In this document: positions 8,371 through 17,687 of the stretch, one piece after another | Layout of the letters: each line of letters begins with the position of its first letter | Numbering within the stretch: position 1 is the stretch's first letter | DNA from: an uncultured Prevotellaceae bacterium | GTDB taxonomy: Bacteria; Bacteroidota; Bacteroidia; Bacteroidales; Bacteroidaceae | NCBI GenBank assembly: GCA_902776195.1 | Contig: CACYPF010000017.1 | Coordinates: 57,082 to 121,081, forward strand | Direction: 5' to 3' | Length of the DNA: 64,000 nt | Position numbers and translations under genes: made by a program | Notes under the pieces: model-generated | What the model saw: the letters and a program-made list of their open reading frames with translations, nothing else | What the model was told of the DNA's origin: nothing | The model's database searches: none

Positions 8371-10215
8371 ATGATGAAGAAAACTATTTTAATGGCACTA
8401 TTGGTGCTTTCAACCTCAGCTGCCTATGCGCAGTCTGTTGATGACTTGTTTAGTAAGAAGGCTGTCGACTATCTGAAGTCTGTGCCTTTTGATGTGAACC
8501 GCACGTCACTTTACAGCGCAGCGGAACTTTATGCGGGTTACGACCCTAAGAGTGAGGCAACTTTTGAGACCTGCTACGATACGAAGGTGTATAAGCACTT
8601 CATCGCCAACGGCAAACAGGCTCAGAATGTAGAGGAGTCATTGGCTCGTACGCTACATGACCACTGTATCCATGTGGCTCTTGATGAGTTTTTCAAAAAG
8701 TATGACTCTCGCTTTTGTCTGGGTATCATGGGTGGGCATGCCCTGCTGCGTACCGACCCGATGTATAAAAAGGTGGTGCTTTTAAGTAAGCGCCTTACTG
8801 AGCAAGGCTTTATCATGTTGAGCGGTGGTGGACCTGGTGCGATGGAAGCAACCCATCTGGGAGCATGGATGGCAGGACGCACAGAGCAGGAGGTGGATGC
8901 AGCCATTGATATTCTGAAGACTGCACCGTCGTTTAAAGATAAAGGATGGCTTTCTACCTCGTTTGAGGTGATGGAACGCTATCCTCGTAAGGGTGATTAT
9001 GTCAGCCTTGGCATTCCAACCTATCTGTATGGCCATGAGCCTTCAGCTCCTTTTGCCACTCATATTGCTAAGTTTTTCGAGAACAGCATCCGGGAGGACC
9101 TGATTCTGACCTATGCCTTTGGGGGTATTATCTACACGCCAGGAAGTGCGGGTACCATGCAGGAAATCTTCCAGGATGCCGTGCAGAACCACTACCTGTC
9201 GTTCGGCTATTCGAGTCCGATGATTTTCCTTGGCACTGATTTCTGGACGAAGGAACTGCCTGTCTATCCCTTCTTGGAGGAACTTGTCAAGTTAGGAAAA
9301 TACAAAAACATGCAGTTGACCCTTACTGATGATTTCGATGAGATAGTCAGGGAGTTAGAGGCATTCCGAAGCCAGACAACCTCCCGGCTGGTGGAGGAGG
9401 GTGGTACGGGTCCTTATAAGGCTATCATGAAGGCTGAGCCGACGTTAGGGGCGCATACCGTCTTCGTGCCGCAAGACCTGTCGAAGTTTGACCAGAAGCA
9501 TCCGTTGCCCGTACTGGTATGGGGCAATGGTGCCTGCTATAACTCACCCTTTGAGCATTATAAGTTCCTGAACGAGATCGCGTCATACGGTTTTATGGTC
9601 GTGGCTACTGGTTATATCCCCATGACGGATGACCCTTATAAGGGTCCCATGTCCACCACACAGCAGCAAATAGAGTCGATGGACTGGGTGGAGCGGCAGA
9701 ACGCAGACCCCGCGTCACCTTATTATCAGAAACTGGACGTGAAGAATATCGCCGCCGCAGGTATGTCGTGTGGAGGTCTGCAGACCCTCTACAACTGTGC
9801 CGATCCCCGTATCAAGACCATGATGATCTGTAACAGTGGCTTGTTTAACCAGCAGAACGCCCATACGGCAGTGGGTGGCATGCCGATGCCTCCGAAGGAG
9901 AAACTGAGCGATATTCATAGTTCCGTTATCTATATCCTTGGCGGAAAGCCCGATATTGCCTATGAGAATGGAATGGACGACTTCCATCGCATCAACCATG
10001 TGCCAGCCTGTGCTGCCAATCTTCCGGTGGGACATGGTGGTACGTATGCCCAGCCCCATGGTGGTGAGTTTGCCGTGGTGGCACTCGCTTGGTTGCAGTG
10101 GCAATTGAAAGGCGACCAGCAAGCTGCGAAAATGTTCAAGGGAAAGAATTGTCTGCTTTCCAAAAGGAAGGGATGGACTATTGAGAAGAATCAACGCTTT
10201 AATACTATGAAATAG
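8371..10215 (+). CDS. Exported fusion of a LOG/lysine-decarboxylase-like domain and an alpha/beta hydrolase
   Basis: Signal peptide at residues 1-21 (LVLSTSAAYAQS). Residues about 110-340 match the LOG-type Rossmann fold: GIMGG, LSGGGPGAMEA and TPGSAGTMQEIF, the last being the PGGxGTxxE motif with Gly replaced by Ser; the Glu and an upstream Arg (SIREDL) remain. Residues about 360-600 are an alpha/beta hydrolase with nucleophile elbow GMSCG and a late His in GHGGTY. LOG proteins normally act in the cytoplasm on cytokinin-type ribotides, so an exported copy joined to a hydrolase is unusual. The preceding nucleotidase gene is 5 bp away, which points to a shared role in nucleotide breakdown. The function is inferred and uncertain. 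Confidence 0.75.
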   Translation: MMKKTILMALLVLSTSAAYAQSVDDLFSKKAVDYLKSVPFDVNRTSLYSAAELYAGYDPKSEATFETCYDTKVYKHFIANGKQAQNVEESLARTLHDHCIHVALDEFFKKYDSRFCLGIMGGHALLRTDPMYKKVVLLSKRLTEQGFIMLSGGGPGAMEATHLGAWMAGRTEQEVDAAIDILKTAPSFKDKGWLSTSFEVMERYPRKGDYVSLGIPTYLYGHEPSAPFATHIAKFFENSIREDLILTYAFGGIIYTPGSAGTMQEIFQDAVQNHYLSFGYSSPMIFLGTDFWTKELPVYPFLEELVKLGKYKNMQLTLTDDFDEIVRELEAFRSQTTSRLVEEGGTGPYKAIMKAEPTLGAHTVFVPQDLSKFDQKHPLPVLVWGNGACYNSPFEHYKFLNEIASYGFMVVATGYIPMTDDPYKGPMSTTQQQIESMDWVERQNADPASPYYQKLDVKNIAAAGMSCGGLQTLYNCADPRIKTMMICNSGLFNQQNAHTAVGGMPMPPKEKLSDIHSSVIYILGGKPDIAYENGMDDFHRINHVPACAANLPVGHGGTYAQPHGGEFAVVALAWLQWQLKGDQQAAKMFKGKNCLLSKRKGWTIEKNQRFNTMK

Positions 10216-10246
10216 AAACTTAATCGCTGATTTAAGTGATGAATTG

Positions 10247-10275
10247 AAAGCGGGTTTGCAGAAAATCCGCTTTTT
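10247..10275 (+). terminator. Rho-independent terminator
   Basis: 11-bp stem AAAGCGGGTTT with AAATCCGCTTT (one G-T pair), 5-nt loop, then T run. It closes the nucleotidase / LOG-hydrolase unit. Confidence 0.85.
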
Positions 10276-10277
10276 CG

Positions 10278-10308
10278 TTGGTTTTTATTATAAAAAGGTG
10301 TAACTTTG
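10278..10308 (+). promoter_or_regulatory. Promoter of the ilv operon
   Basis: TTG at 10278-10280, 20 bp, then TAACTTTG at 10301-10308; ilvD starts about 35 bp downstream. Confidence 0.8.
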
Positions 10309-10342
10309 CAAACTCAAAACAGACAAATACTAAAAGTTAGAT

Positions 10343-12145
10343 ATGAAACATCAGTTACGCAGTGCAGTGTGCACGGAAGGTAGAAGGATGGCAGGAGCCA
10401 GAGCTCTCTGGGTTGCCACAGGTATGAAACAGGAACAGTTTGGCAAACCCATTATTGCTATTGTTAATTCATTTACCCAGTTTGTGCCAGGTCATACTCA
10501 TCTGCATGAGATAGGACAGATTGTCCGTGAGGAAATCGAGAAGATGGGTTGTTATGCCGCTGAGTTCAATACCATCGCCATTGACGACGGTATCGCCATG
10601 GGACATGACGGTATGCTTTATTCATTGCCTTCCCGTGACATCATAGCTGACAGTGTGGAATACATGGTGAATGCCCATAAGGCAGATGCCATGATCTGTA
10701 TCTCCAACTGTGACAAGGTGACACCGGGTATGCTGATGGCTTCCATGCGTCTGAATATCCCCACCATCTTCTGCTCAGGCGGTCCGATGGAAGCGGGTAA
10801 GTGGCGTGGTGAGAATGCCGACCTGATCACGGCGATGATCAAGGGTGCCGACCCGTCAGTCAGTGATGAGGAGATGCAGCAGATAGAGGCATGTGCCTGT
10901 CCTGGCTGTGGCAGTTGCTCCGGTATGTTTACTGCCAATTCGATGAACTCACTGACTGAGGCTATTGGACTCTCGCTTCCTGGTAATGGCACCATTCTCG
11001 CCACCCATACCAACCGTGTGGAACTCTTCAGACAGGCAGCCCGTCAGATTGTGAAGAATGCCTTTGCCTACTATGAGGATGGTGACGAGAGCGTACTGCC
11101 CCGTAATATCGCCACCCGTTCGGCATTCCTCAATGCTATGACGCTCGATATCGCCATGGGTGGCTCCACCAATACGGTACTCCATCTGCTTGCCGTGGCG
11201 CAAGAGGCTGGAGCCCAGTTTACCATTAACGATATTGACGCATTAAGCCGTAAGACACCCTGTCTTTGCAAATTGGCTCCAAATACCCAGAAATACAGTG
11301 TGCAGGAGTGTAACCGTGCTGGTGGTATCTTAGGCATTATGCATGAGCTTGCCAAAGGTGGACTTATCGACAAGTCGGCACCTCGTGTTGACGGCATGAC
11401 GATAGGTGAGGCAATGGATAAATACTGTATCACAGACGGACGTGTCGACTATGATGCCAACCGTATCTACCAGTCAGCACCTGGTAACCGTTTCTCAACG
11501 AAGATGGGAAGTCAGAGTGAAGAGTGGGGAACCCTCGATACGGACCGTGCCAGCGGTTGTATCCGTGATCTGCAACATTCCTATACGAAAGATGGTGGTC
11601 TTGCCGTACTTTTCGGTAATATCGCACAGGATGGCTGTGTCGTGAAGACTGCTGGCGTTGATGAGAGCCTCTGGCATTTTGAGGGACCTGCCGTTGTCTT
11701 CGACTCACAAGAGGATGCCTGCGAGGGAATCCTTGGCGGTAAGGTGAAGAAAGGTGACTGTGTGGTGATTACCCACGAAGGACCGAAGGGAGGTCCCGGC
11801 ATGCAGGAGATGCTGTATCCCACCTCCTATATCAAGAGTATGCACATGGGTAAGGAGTGCGCCCTGATTACCGACGGTCGTTTCTCCGGTGGTACCAGCG
11901 GACTCTCCATCGGACATATCTCGCCAGAGGCAGCCGCTGGAGGTAATATTGGTAAGATTAAGGACGGCGACATCATCGTCATAGATATTCCCAACCGTCA
12001 GATTAATGTAAAGCTGTCGGACGAGGAATTGGCTGCCCGTCCTCAGCAACCACTGAAGCGTAACCGTACTGTCAGCAAGGCACTGCGTGCCTATGCGCAG
12101 AGTGTGAGCTCAGCTGACAAGGGAGGTATTAGAATTATAGAATAA
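10343..12145 (+). CDS. ilvD: Dihydroxy-acid dehydratase
   Basis: Dehydrates dihydroxyisovalerate and dihydroxymethylvalerate to the 2-oxo acids of valine and isoleucine synthesis; cytoplasmic Fe-S enzyme. The 600 aa match the family over their full length: [59 protein letters not shown] and [12 protein letters not shown]. The Cys residues of the cluster motifs are present. First gene of ilvD-ilvB-ilvN-thioesterase, followed by ilvC under its own promoter. Confidence 0.97.
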   Translation: MKHQLRSAVCTEGRRMAGARALWVATGMKQEQFGKPIIAIVNSFTQFVPGHTHLHEIGQIVREEIEKMGCYAAEFNTIAIDDGIAMGHDGMLYSLPSRDIIADSVEYMVNAHKADAMICISNCDKVTPGMLMASMRLNIPTIFCSGGPMEAGKWRGENADLITAMIKGADPSVSDEEMQQIEACACPGCGSCSGMFTANSMNSLTEAIGLSLPGNGTILATHTNRVELFRQAARQIVKNAFAYYEDGDESVLPRNIATRSAFLNAMTLDIAMGGSTNTVLHLLAVAQEAGAQFTINDIDALSRKTPCLCKLAPNTQKYSVQECNRAGGILGIMHELAKGGLIDKSAPRVDGMTIGEAMDKYCITDGRVDYDANRIYQSAPGNRFSTKMGSQSEEWGTLDTDRASGCIRDLQHSYTKDGGLAVLFGNIAQDGCVVKTAGVDESLWHFEGPAVVFDSQEDACEGILGGKVKKGDCVVITHEGPKGGPGMQEMLYPTSYIKSMHMGKECALITDGRFSGGTSGLSIGHISPEAAAGGNIGKIKDGDIIVIDIPNRQINVKLSDEELAARPQQPLKRNRTVSKALRAYAQSVSSADKGGIRIIE

Positions 12146-12182
12146 TAACTATAGGCACTATAGTAACTATAGTAACTATAGA
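12144..12182 (+). repeat. Short tandem repeat between ilvD and ilvB
   Basis: Copies of TAACTATAG and its variant GCACTATAG follow each other in the spacer. The unit is 9 nt with two adjacent exact copies. The stretch could vary in length between strains. Confidence 0.6.
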
Positions 12183-12194
12183 AATAATAAAAGT

Positions 12195-13898
12195 ATGAAG
12201 GAAAAGATTACAGGATCTAAAGCGCTGATGAGGGCGTTACAGGCAGAGGGGGTGAAGACAATCTTCGGTTATCCCGGTGGTGCCATCATGCCCGTTTATG
12301 ACTCGCTATATGACTATACACGAGGAGAGAAGAAATGTTTTGACCACATATTGGTACGTCACGAGCAGGCTGCTACCCATGCCGCAGAGGGTTATGCCCG
12401 CGTCTCAGGTGAGGTAGGTGTCGCTTTGGTGACCAGTGGTCCAGGTGCGACAAACACGTTGACTGGTGTCGCTGATGCCATGATGGACTCTACACCCATT
12501 GTCGTCATAGCTGGTCAGGTTGCCATTGGCACGTTGGGAACAGACGCTTTCCAGGAGGTAGACCTCGTAGGTGTGGCACAGCCTATCTCCAAATGGGCGT
12601 ACCAGATACGTCATGCCGAGGACATTGCCTGGGCTGTCAGCCGTGCTTTTTATATCGCAAGAAGCGGTCGACCGGGTCCTGTAGTGCTCGATTTCCCTCG
12701 TAACGCACAGGTCGAGGAGATTGAATGGGAACCTAAGAAAGTCGACTTTGTACGCTCTTACGTGGCAACTCCGAAATTGAAGGAAGAGGCTGTCCGTCAG
12801 GCTGCAGAGATAATTAATAATGCCAAACGTCCACTTGCCTTGGTAGGACAGGGCGTGGAGTTAGGTCATGCGCAAGAGGAGTTGAAGGCTTTCCTTGAGA
12901 AAGCCGACATTCCCGCAGGGCGTACGATGCTCGGACTGAGCGCACTGCCCTCCGACCATCCACTGAATGTGGGTATGCTGGGTATGCACGGCAACTATGC
13001 CGTCAACTTGAAGGAACAGGAGTGTGACGTGCTTATCGCTATCGGTATGCGTTTCAGTGACCGTGTGACAGGTAATACCAAGACCTATGCCAAACAGGCA
13101 AAGGTTATCCATCTGGATATTGACCTTAGTGAGATTGATAAGAACGTGAAAACGAATGTCGCTGTGGTTGCAGACTGTAAAGAGTCATTGCCAGCCATCA
13201 CGGCATTACTGAACAAGAATAACCATCAGGAATGGCGTGATTCATTCAAGGAATTGGATGAGAAGGAGCGTACGAAAGTCATTGAGCCTGCCATCCATCC
13301 GACGGAGGGTCCGTTGCTGATGGGTGAAGTGGTGAATGCTGTCGCTGAGCATGCTCCCAAGGGTACTGTCCTGGTGACGGATGTGGGACAGAACCAGTTG
13401 TTTGCCACCCGCTATTTCAAATATCCGCAGAAGCGTAGCATCTGTACCAGTGGTGGACTGGGTACGATGGGGTATGGTATGCCTGCGGCTATTGGCGCAA
13501 CCTTTGCCACCGACCGTACTGTGGTATGTTTTATGGGTGACGGTGGTTTTCAGATGAATATCCAGGAATTGGGTACTATCATGGAAAAGCAGGCACCCGT
13601 GAAGATGATCTTGCTCAACAATAACTATTTGGGTAATGTACGCCAGTGGCAGGATATGTTCTGGATGCGCCGCAAGTCGTTCACGAAGATGATGAATCCC
13701 TGCTACGAGCAGATAGCCAAGGGGTATGGCATTGCTTATGAGGCAGTGACCGACCGTGCGAACCTTGCCGCAGCCATCGATAAGATGCTGGCAACGGAGG
13801 GACCGTATATTCTGGAGTGTGCGATTAAGGAGGAGGATAACGTGTTGCCGATGACACCTCCGGGTATGAATGTCAATGACATGATGTTGGAAGTATGA
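12195..13898 (+). CDS. ilvB: Acetolactate synthase large subunit
   Basis: Thiamine-diphosphate enzyme forming acetolactate or acetohydroxybutyrate, first common step to branched-chain amino acids. Shows GYPGGAIMPVYD and the catalytic Glu in RHEQAATHAAEGYAR at the N-terminus, SGPGATN, the FAD-binding middle domain and the ThDP motif GDGGFQMNIQELGT with NN at the end of the motif. 567 aa, normal length. Paired with the regulatory subunit 27 bp downstream. Confidence 0.97.
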   Translation: MKEKITGSKALMRALQAEGVKTIFGYPGGAIMPVYDSLYDYTRGEKKCFDHILVRHEQAATHAAEGYARVSGEVGVALVTSGPGATNTLTGVADAMMDSTPIVVIAGQVAIGTLGTDAFQEVDLVGVAQPISKWAYQIRHAEDIAWAVSRAFYIARSGRPGPVVLDFPRNAQVEEIEWEPKKVDFVRSYVATPKLKEEAVRQAAEIINNAKRPLALVGQGVELGHAQEELKAFLEKADIPAGRTMLGLSALPSDHPLNVGMLGMHGNYAVNLKEQECDVLIAIGMRFSDRVTGNTKTYAKQAKVIHLDIDLSEIDKNVKTNVAVVADCKESLPAITALLNKNNHQEWRDSFKELDEKERTKVIEPAIHPTEGPLLMGEVVNAVAEHAPKGTVLVTDVGQNQLFATRYFKYPQKRSICTSGGLGTMGYGMPAAIGATFATDRTVVCFMGDGGFQMNIQELGTIMEKQAPVKMILLNNNYLGNVRQWQDMFWMRRKSFTKMMNPCYEQIAKGYGIAYEAVTDRANLAAAIDKMLATEGPYILECAIKEEDNVLPMTPPGMNVNDMMLEV

Positions 13899-13925
13899 TG
13901 TCTGATGTAAGATGTAAGAAGTAAG

Positions 13926-14471
13926 ATGGAAGAGAATAAGAAACTATATACATTATTGGTATATTCAGAGAACATCGCGGGTATTCTGAACCAAGTGACG
14001 GCAGTCTTTACCCGTCGTCAGGTGAATATCGAAAGTCTGAATGTTTCGGCTTCGAGTATTGAGGGTGTCCATAAGTACACCATCACCGCATGGAGCGATG
14101 AAGATCAGATTGTGAAGATCACCAAGCAGATAGAGAAGAAAGTGGATGTCATCAAGGCAAACTATTTCACGGATGATCAGTTGTTTATCCGTGAGACGGG
14201 CTTGTATAAGCTGGCTACTGATATCGTTCTTCAGAATCCGAAGATTTCGAAGACCATCCGGCATCATGATGCGAAGATAACAGAGGTGAACCCCACCTAT
14301 ATCATCGTGATGAAGAGCGGTCGTACGGATGATATCATCTCCCTATACCGTGCTTTGGATGAATTTGGTTGCGTGCTGCAGTATACCCGTAGCGGTCGTA
14401 TTGCCGTGACCCGTGGCATGCAGGAGCAGGTCAGTGAGTTCTTGGAGGAAAGGGAGAAACAGCATGGATAA
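13926..14471 (+). CDS. ilvN: Acetolactate synthase small (regulatory) subunit
   Basis: ACT-domain subunit giving valine feedback inhibition. Residues 5-80 form the ACT domain (YTLLVYSENIAGILNQVTAVFTRRQVNIESLNVS), with the short C-terminal domain seen in ilvN/ilvH proteins. 181 aa. The spacer before it (13899-13925) is made of near-repeats of GATGTAA. Its last 8 bases overlap the next gene, indicating translational coupling. Confidence 0.95.
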   Translation: MEENKKLYTLLVYSENIAGILNQVTAVFTRRQVNIESLNVSASSIEGVHKYTITAWSDEDQIVKITKQIEKKVDVIKANYFTDDQLFIRETGLYKLATDIVLQNPKISKTIRHHDAKITEVNPTYIIVMKSGRTDDIISLYRALDEFGCVLQYTRSGRIAVTRGMQEQVSEFLEEREKQHG

Positions 14472-15201
14472 GATCGGATGCTATGAGTTCATGGCAGAGC
14501 CCTTCCACTGTGACTTCAGTGGCAGGCTCTTCATGGGGCACATGGGTAATCACATGCTGAATGCCGCCGACTTCCATAGTTCCGCCCGTGGCTTTGGCAT
14601 GAAATACCTGATGACCATCCAGCGCTCATGGGTCCTCTCACGTCTCGCTATAGAGATGGAGGAGATGCCCAGGCAGTACACGAAGTTCAATGTGGAGACA
14701 TGGGTGGAGAGTGCCATGCGATATTTCACCAGTCGTAACTTCGCCGTAGTAGGGAACGATGGTCATGTCTATGGTTATGGACGCAGCATCTGGGCGATGA
14801 TTGATACAGAGAGTCGTCAGCCAACGGATATCTATGCCATTGATAACGGTGCCATTGAGCAGTGGATTGTCAAAGACAAGGAATGTCCCATCGACAAGGG
14901 TGGGCGAGTGAAGATGACCGATGAGGCGACACTCGTCCGAACCATCGACACCTATTATAATGATGTGGATATCAACGGTCATATCAATAGTGTAAAATAT
15001 ATCGAGCATGTGCTCGACCTCTGGGATATGGACTGGTATCGCACGCATCAGGTCAAACGCTTTGAGATTGCCTACGTCGCTGAGGCACATGCTGGTGACA
15101 GACTGAGTTTCTATATGCAGGAGGATGGCGACGCTTTCAACGTCCGCATCTGCAAGGGTGACGGTACGGAGTGTTGCCGCAGCAAAGTGGTTTTCCGTTG
15201 A
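14464..15201 (+). CDS. Acyl-ACP thioesterase
   Basis: Hydrolyses acyl-ACP to release fatty acids; two hot-dog folds as in FatA/FatB. The start at 14464 is the ATG overlapping the ilvN stop; it gives 245 aa beginning MDKIGCYEF. Recognisable features: the N-terminal GNHMLNAADFHS region, and the second hot-dog with DVDINGHINSVKYIEHVLD, which holds the conserved Asn-His of the family's active site, and a later WRTH-like stretch (WYRTHQVKRFEIAY). Its place inside the ilv cluster suggests a link between branched-chain precursors and branched fatty acids, which is my inference. Confidence 0.88.
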   Translation: MDKIGCYEFMAEPFHCDFSGRLFMGHMGNHMLNAADFHSSARGFGMKYLMTIQRSWVLSRLAIEMEEMPRQYTKFNVETWVESAMRYFTSRNFAVVGNDGHVYGYGRSIWAMIDTESRQPTDIYAIDNGAIEQWIVKDKECPIDKGGRVKMTDEATLVRTIDTYYNDVDINGHINSVKYIEHVLDLWDMDWYRTHQVKRFEIAYVAEAHAGDRLSFYMQEDGDAFNVRICKGDGTECCRSKVVFR

Positions 15202-15230
15202 TATAAAAAAGTATAAATCTGTTAGATAAT

Positions 15231-15261
15231 TTGGCTGTTTGATAGCAATTTGTTATCTTTG
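15231..15261 (+). promoter_or_regulatory. Promoter of ilvC
   Basis: TTG at 15231-15233, 20 bp, then TATCTTTG at 15254-15261. It makes ilvC at least partly independent of the upstream ilv genes. Confidence 0.8.
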
Positions 15262-15397
15262 CAGCCAATTAATTTCAGTTAAGCCCTCGTTGGTGCTTCG
15301 GGTAAGCACTGAGCAGACTGACAAGACGGCGGTTCTCGGGTTAGGACTGGCATGGTCGGCAAGGGATAAGTGTAACATTTAAAAATAATTTGCAATT
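15262..15397 (+). promoter_or_regulatory. Long, probably structured 5' leader of ilvC
   Basis: About 130 nt between promoter and start codon, G-rich compared with other leaders here. It holds a 6-bp hairpin GTGCTT-cgggt-AAGCAC and further partly complementary G/C tracts. No leader peptide rich in Val, Leu or Ile is visible; the only small frame is 5 codons at about 15351. Function unknown; control of ilvC expression is a reasonable guess. Confidence 0.4.
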
Positions 15398-16447
15398 ATG
15401 GCAGAAATGAATTTTGGTGGCGTTATCGAGACAGTAGTCACCAGCAAAGAGTTCTCTTTGGAGAAAGCACGTGAAGTATTGAAGGATGAGGTTATTGCCG
15501 TCATCGGTTATGGTGTTCAGGGTCCTGGACAGGCTTGCAACCTGCGTGACAATGGTTTCAATGTGATTGTTGGCCAGCGTCAGGGTAAGACCTACGACAA
15601 GGCTGTTGCTGACGGATGGGTTCCCGGTAAGACATTGTTCTCTATCGAAGAGGCTGCCGAGAAGGGTACTATCCTCTGCATGCTGCTCTCTGATGCTGGT
15701 CAGATTCAGCAGTGGCCTGTCATCAAGAAATATCTGAAGCCTGGTAAGACTTTGTATTACAGCCATGGCTTCGCTATCAACTGGAACGACCGTACAGGTG
15801 TTGTTCCTCCCGCTGACGTGGATGTTATCATGGTGGCTCCTAAGGGTTCCGGTACCTCTCTCCGCACGATGTTCTGCGAGGGTCGTGGTCTGAACTGCTC
15901 ATACGCTGTTTATCAGGATGCTACTGGTAAGGCTAAGGAGAAGACACTTGCTTTCGGTATCGGTATCGGTGCTGGTTATATGTTTGAGACCACCTTCCAG
16001 CGTGAGGCTACCTCAGACCTGACTGGTGAGCGTGGATCACTGATGGGTGCTATCCAGGGCTTGCTGCTTGCACAGTATGAGGTGCTCCGTGAGAATGGTC
16101 ACTCTCCCTCTGAGGCTTTCAACGAGACTGTTGAGGAGTTGACACAGAGCCTTGGTCCGTTGTTCGGTGCTAAGGGTATGGACTGGATGTATGCCAACTG
16201 CTCTACTACCGCACAGCGTGGTGCTCTTGACTGGGCTCCTCGTTTCCACGATGCCATCAAGCCTGTTATGGAATGGCTGTACTACTCTGTGAAGACGGGT
16301 AATGAGGCTCAGATTACTATCGACGCTAACTCTAAGCCTGACTATCGTGCCGGTCTGGAGAAAGAGCTCGAGGCTATGCGCAACCAGGAGATGTGGCGTG
16401 CCGGCGAGACTGTCCGCAAGCTGCGTCCCGAGAATCAGGAAGACTAA
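15398..16447 (+). CDS. ilvC: Ketol-acid reductoisomerase (NADP+)
   Basis: Converts acetolactate to dihydroxyisovalerate with Mg and NAD(P)H. Rossmann motif GYGVQGPGQACNLRDNG at about residues 45-60, the KGSGTSLRTMFCEGRG stretch, and the metal-binding Glu/Asp residues of the knotted C-terminal domain (SDLTGERGSLMGA). 349 aa. Codon use is strongly biased like ompA, suggesting high expression. Confidence 0.97.
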   Translation: MAEMNFGGVIETVVTSKEFSLEKAREVLKDEVIAVIGYGVQGPGQACNLRDNGFNVIVGQRQGKTYDKAVADGWVPGKTLFSIEEAAEKGTILCMLLSDAGQIQQWPVIKKYLKPGKTLYYSHGFAINWNDRTGVVPPADVDVIMVAPKGSGTSLRTMFCEGRGLNCSYAVYQDATGKAKEKTLAFGIGIGAGYMFETTFQREATSDLTGERGSLMGAIQGLLLAQYEVLRENGHSPSEAFNETVEELTQSLGPLFGAKGMDWMYANCSTTAQRGALDWAPRFHDAIKPVMEWLYYSVKTGNEAQITIDANSKPDYRAGLEKELEAMRNQEMWRAGETVRKLRPENQED

Positions 16448-16472
16448 TTCTGTCTGATAAATAATAAAACAG

Positions 16473-16540
16473 ACCGCTCAGGTTTCGCGTGAAATCCACC
16501 AAGTCCTAACTTGGTCTCTGATACGCTAAATCTGAGCGGT
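16473..16540 (+). terminator. Large branched hairpin after ilvC (terminator or structured RNA)
   Basis: Outer 13-bp stem (ACCGCTCAGGTTT with AAATCTGAGCGGT, one G-T pair), then GCGT/ACGC, two 7-nt internal loops and a 7-bp inner hairpin ACCAAGT-ccta-ACTTGGT. It is followed by TTCCTG rather than a full T run, so it is a weak match to a classical terminator. From 16541 to 16607 I see nothing else. Confidence 0.6.
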
Positions 16541-16607
16541 TTCCTGTTATCCAAGGATGACCGGAAGTCTAATAATCACTTTTTCTTTGTATTTAATGCT
16601 CCAAAAT

Positions 16608-16638
16608 TTGGTAGTTTGCTTGTTTATTCGTAACTTTG
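16608..16638 (+). promoter_or_regulatory. Promoter of infC-rpmI-rplT
   Basis: TTG at 16608-16610, 20 bp, then TAACTTTG at 16631-16638. Confidence 0.8.
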
Positions 16639-16676
16639 CACCCAATTTGAGAAATTAGAGTCGAGAAAGATAGTCG

Positions 16677-17366
16677 ATGAAGAATGACAACATGAAGAAT
16701 CAGTACCGCATCAACGAGCAGATTCGTGTTCGTGAGGTACGTATCGTAGGAGAAGACGGCAGTACCGTTGTTCCTACCCGTCAAGCATTGGATATGGCGC
16801 GTGACCAGGGTGTTGACCTGGTGGAGATCTCGCCGAATGCGAATCCTCCTGTATGCCGCTTAATTGACTACTCGAAATTCCTCTACCAGCAGAAGAAGCG
16901 CCAGAAGGAGATGAAGGCGAAGCAAGTGAAGGTAGAGGTGAAGGAAATCCGTTTCGGACCTCAGACTGATGAGCACGACTACCAGTTCAAGTTGAAGCAC
17001 GCCAAGGAGTTCCTGGAGGAAGGTAATAAGGTTCGTGCTTACGTGTTCTTCCGTGGTCGTTCCATCCTCTTCAAAGAGCAAGGTGAGGTGTTGTTGCTGC
17101 GTTTTGCCAATGACTTGGAGGAATATGGTAAGGTAGAGCACATGCCGTCACTGGAGGGAAAGAAGATGTTCCTCTATCTCGCCCCCAAGAAGGCTGGTGT
17201 TGCTAAGAAGAGTCAGCAGGCTCGTGACCGTGAGGCTTCCATCGCTGAGGCTAAGGAGGCAGAGAAGCAGCAGGCAGGGCAGGCGACACCCTCGAATGGT
17301 GGATTGTTCGCCAATGCCAAGATCAGTGCTGATGCGCTGAAGAAGCTGACGGAGTCAGAGGATTAA
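16677..17366 (+). CDS. infC: Translation initiation factor IF-3
   Basis: Binds the 30S subunit and checks the initiator tRNA. N-domain [16 protein letters not shown], linker rich in Lys, C-domain from [21 protein letters not shown] to FLYLAPKK. Residues about 175-229 are an extra Ala/Lys/Gln-rich tail beyond the E. coli protein, common in Bacteroidota. An ATG start is used, unlike the AUU of E. coli. Start could also be 16692; I kept the first. Confidence 0.95.
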   Translation: MKNDNMKNQYRINEQIRVREVRIVGEDGSTVVPTRQALDMARDQGVDLVEISPNANPPVCRLIDYSKFLYQQKKRQKEMKAKQVKVEVKEIRFGPQTDEHDYQFKLKHAKEFLEEGNKVRAYVFFRGRSILFKEQGEVLLLRFANDLEEYGKVEHMPSLEGKKMFLYLAPKKAGVAKKSQQARDREASIAEAKEAEKQQAGQATPSNGGLFANAKISADALKKLTESED

Positions 17367-17452
17367 TTGATAATAAAAGGAAAAGAAAGAAGGCGTCGCG
17401 CCCGGTATATGCGTAGTCGCCGATTATAATAACAATTTAAATAATTAAAACA

Positions 17453-17650
17453 ATGCCAAAAGTAAAGACAAATTCCGGTGCGAAGAAGAGATTCTCGTTC
17501 ACGGGTACAGGTAAGGTCAAGAGACACCACGCTTACCACAGTCACATCCTGACGAAGAAGACCAAGAAGCAGAAGCGCAACTTGGTAGGTTCAACAATTG
17601 TTGATGTATCCAACATGAAGCAGGTTCGCGATCTGTTGTGTCTCCGTTAA
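17453..17650 (+). CDS. rpmI: 50S ribosomal protein L35
   Basis: 65 aa, basic: MPKVKTNSGAKKRF, then a middle rich in Lys and His. Normal length. The 86-bp spacer after infC holds a GC-rich hairpin (GGCG to CGCC, about 17386-17415). Confidence 0.95.
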   Translation: MPKVKTNSGAKKRFSFTGTGKVKRHHAYHSHILTKKTKKQKRNLVGSTIVDVSNMKQVRDLLCLR

Positions 17651-17687
17651 TTCACCTATTGTCAAACATTTAAAGTAAGAAGAAACT

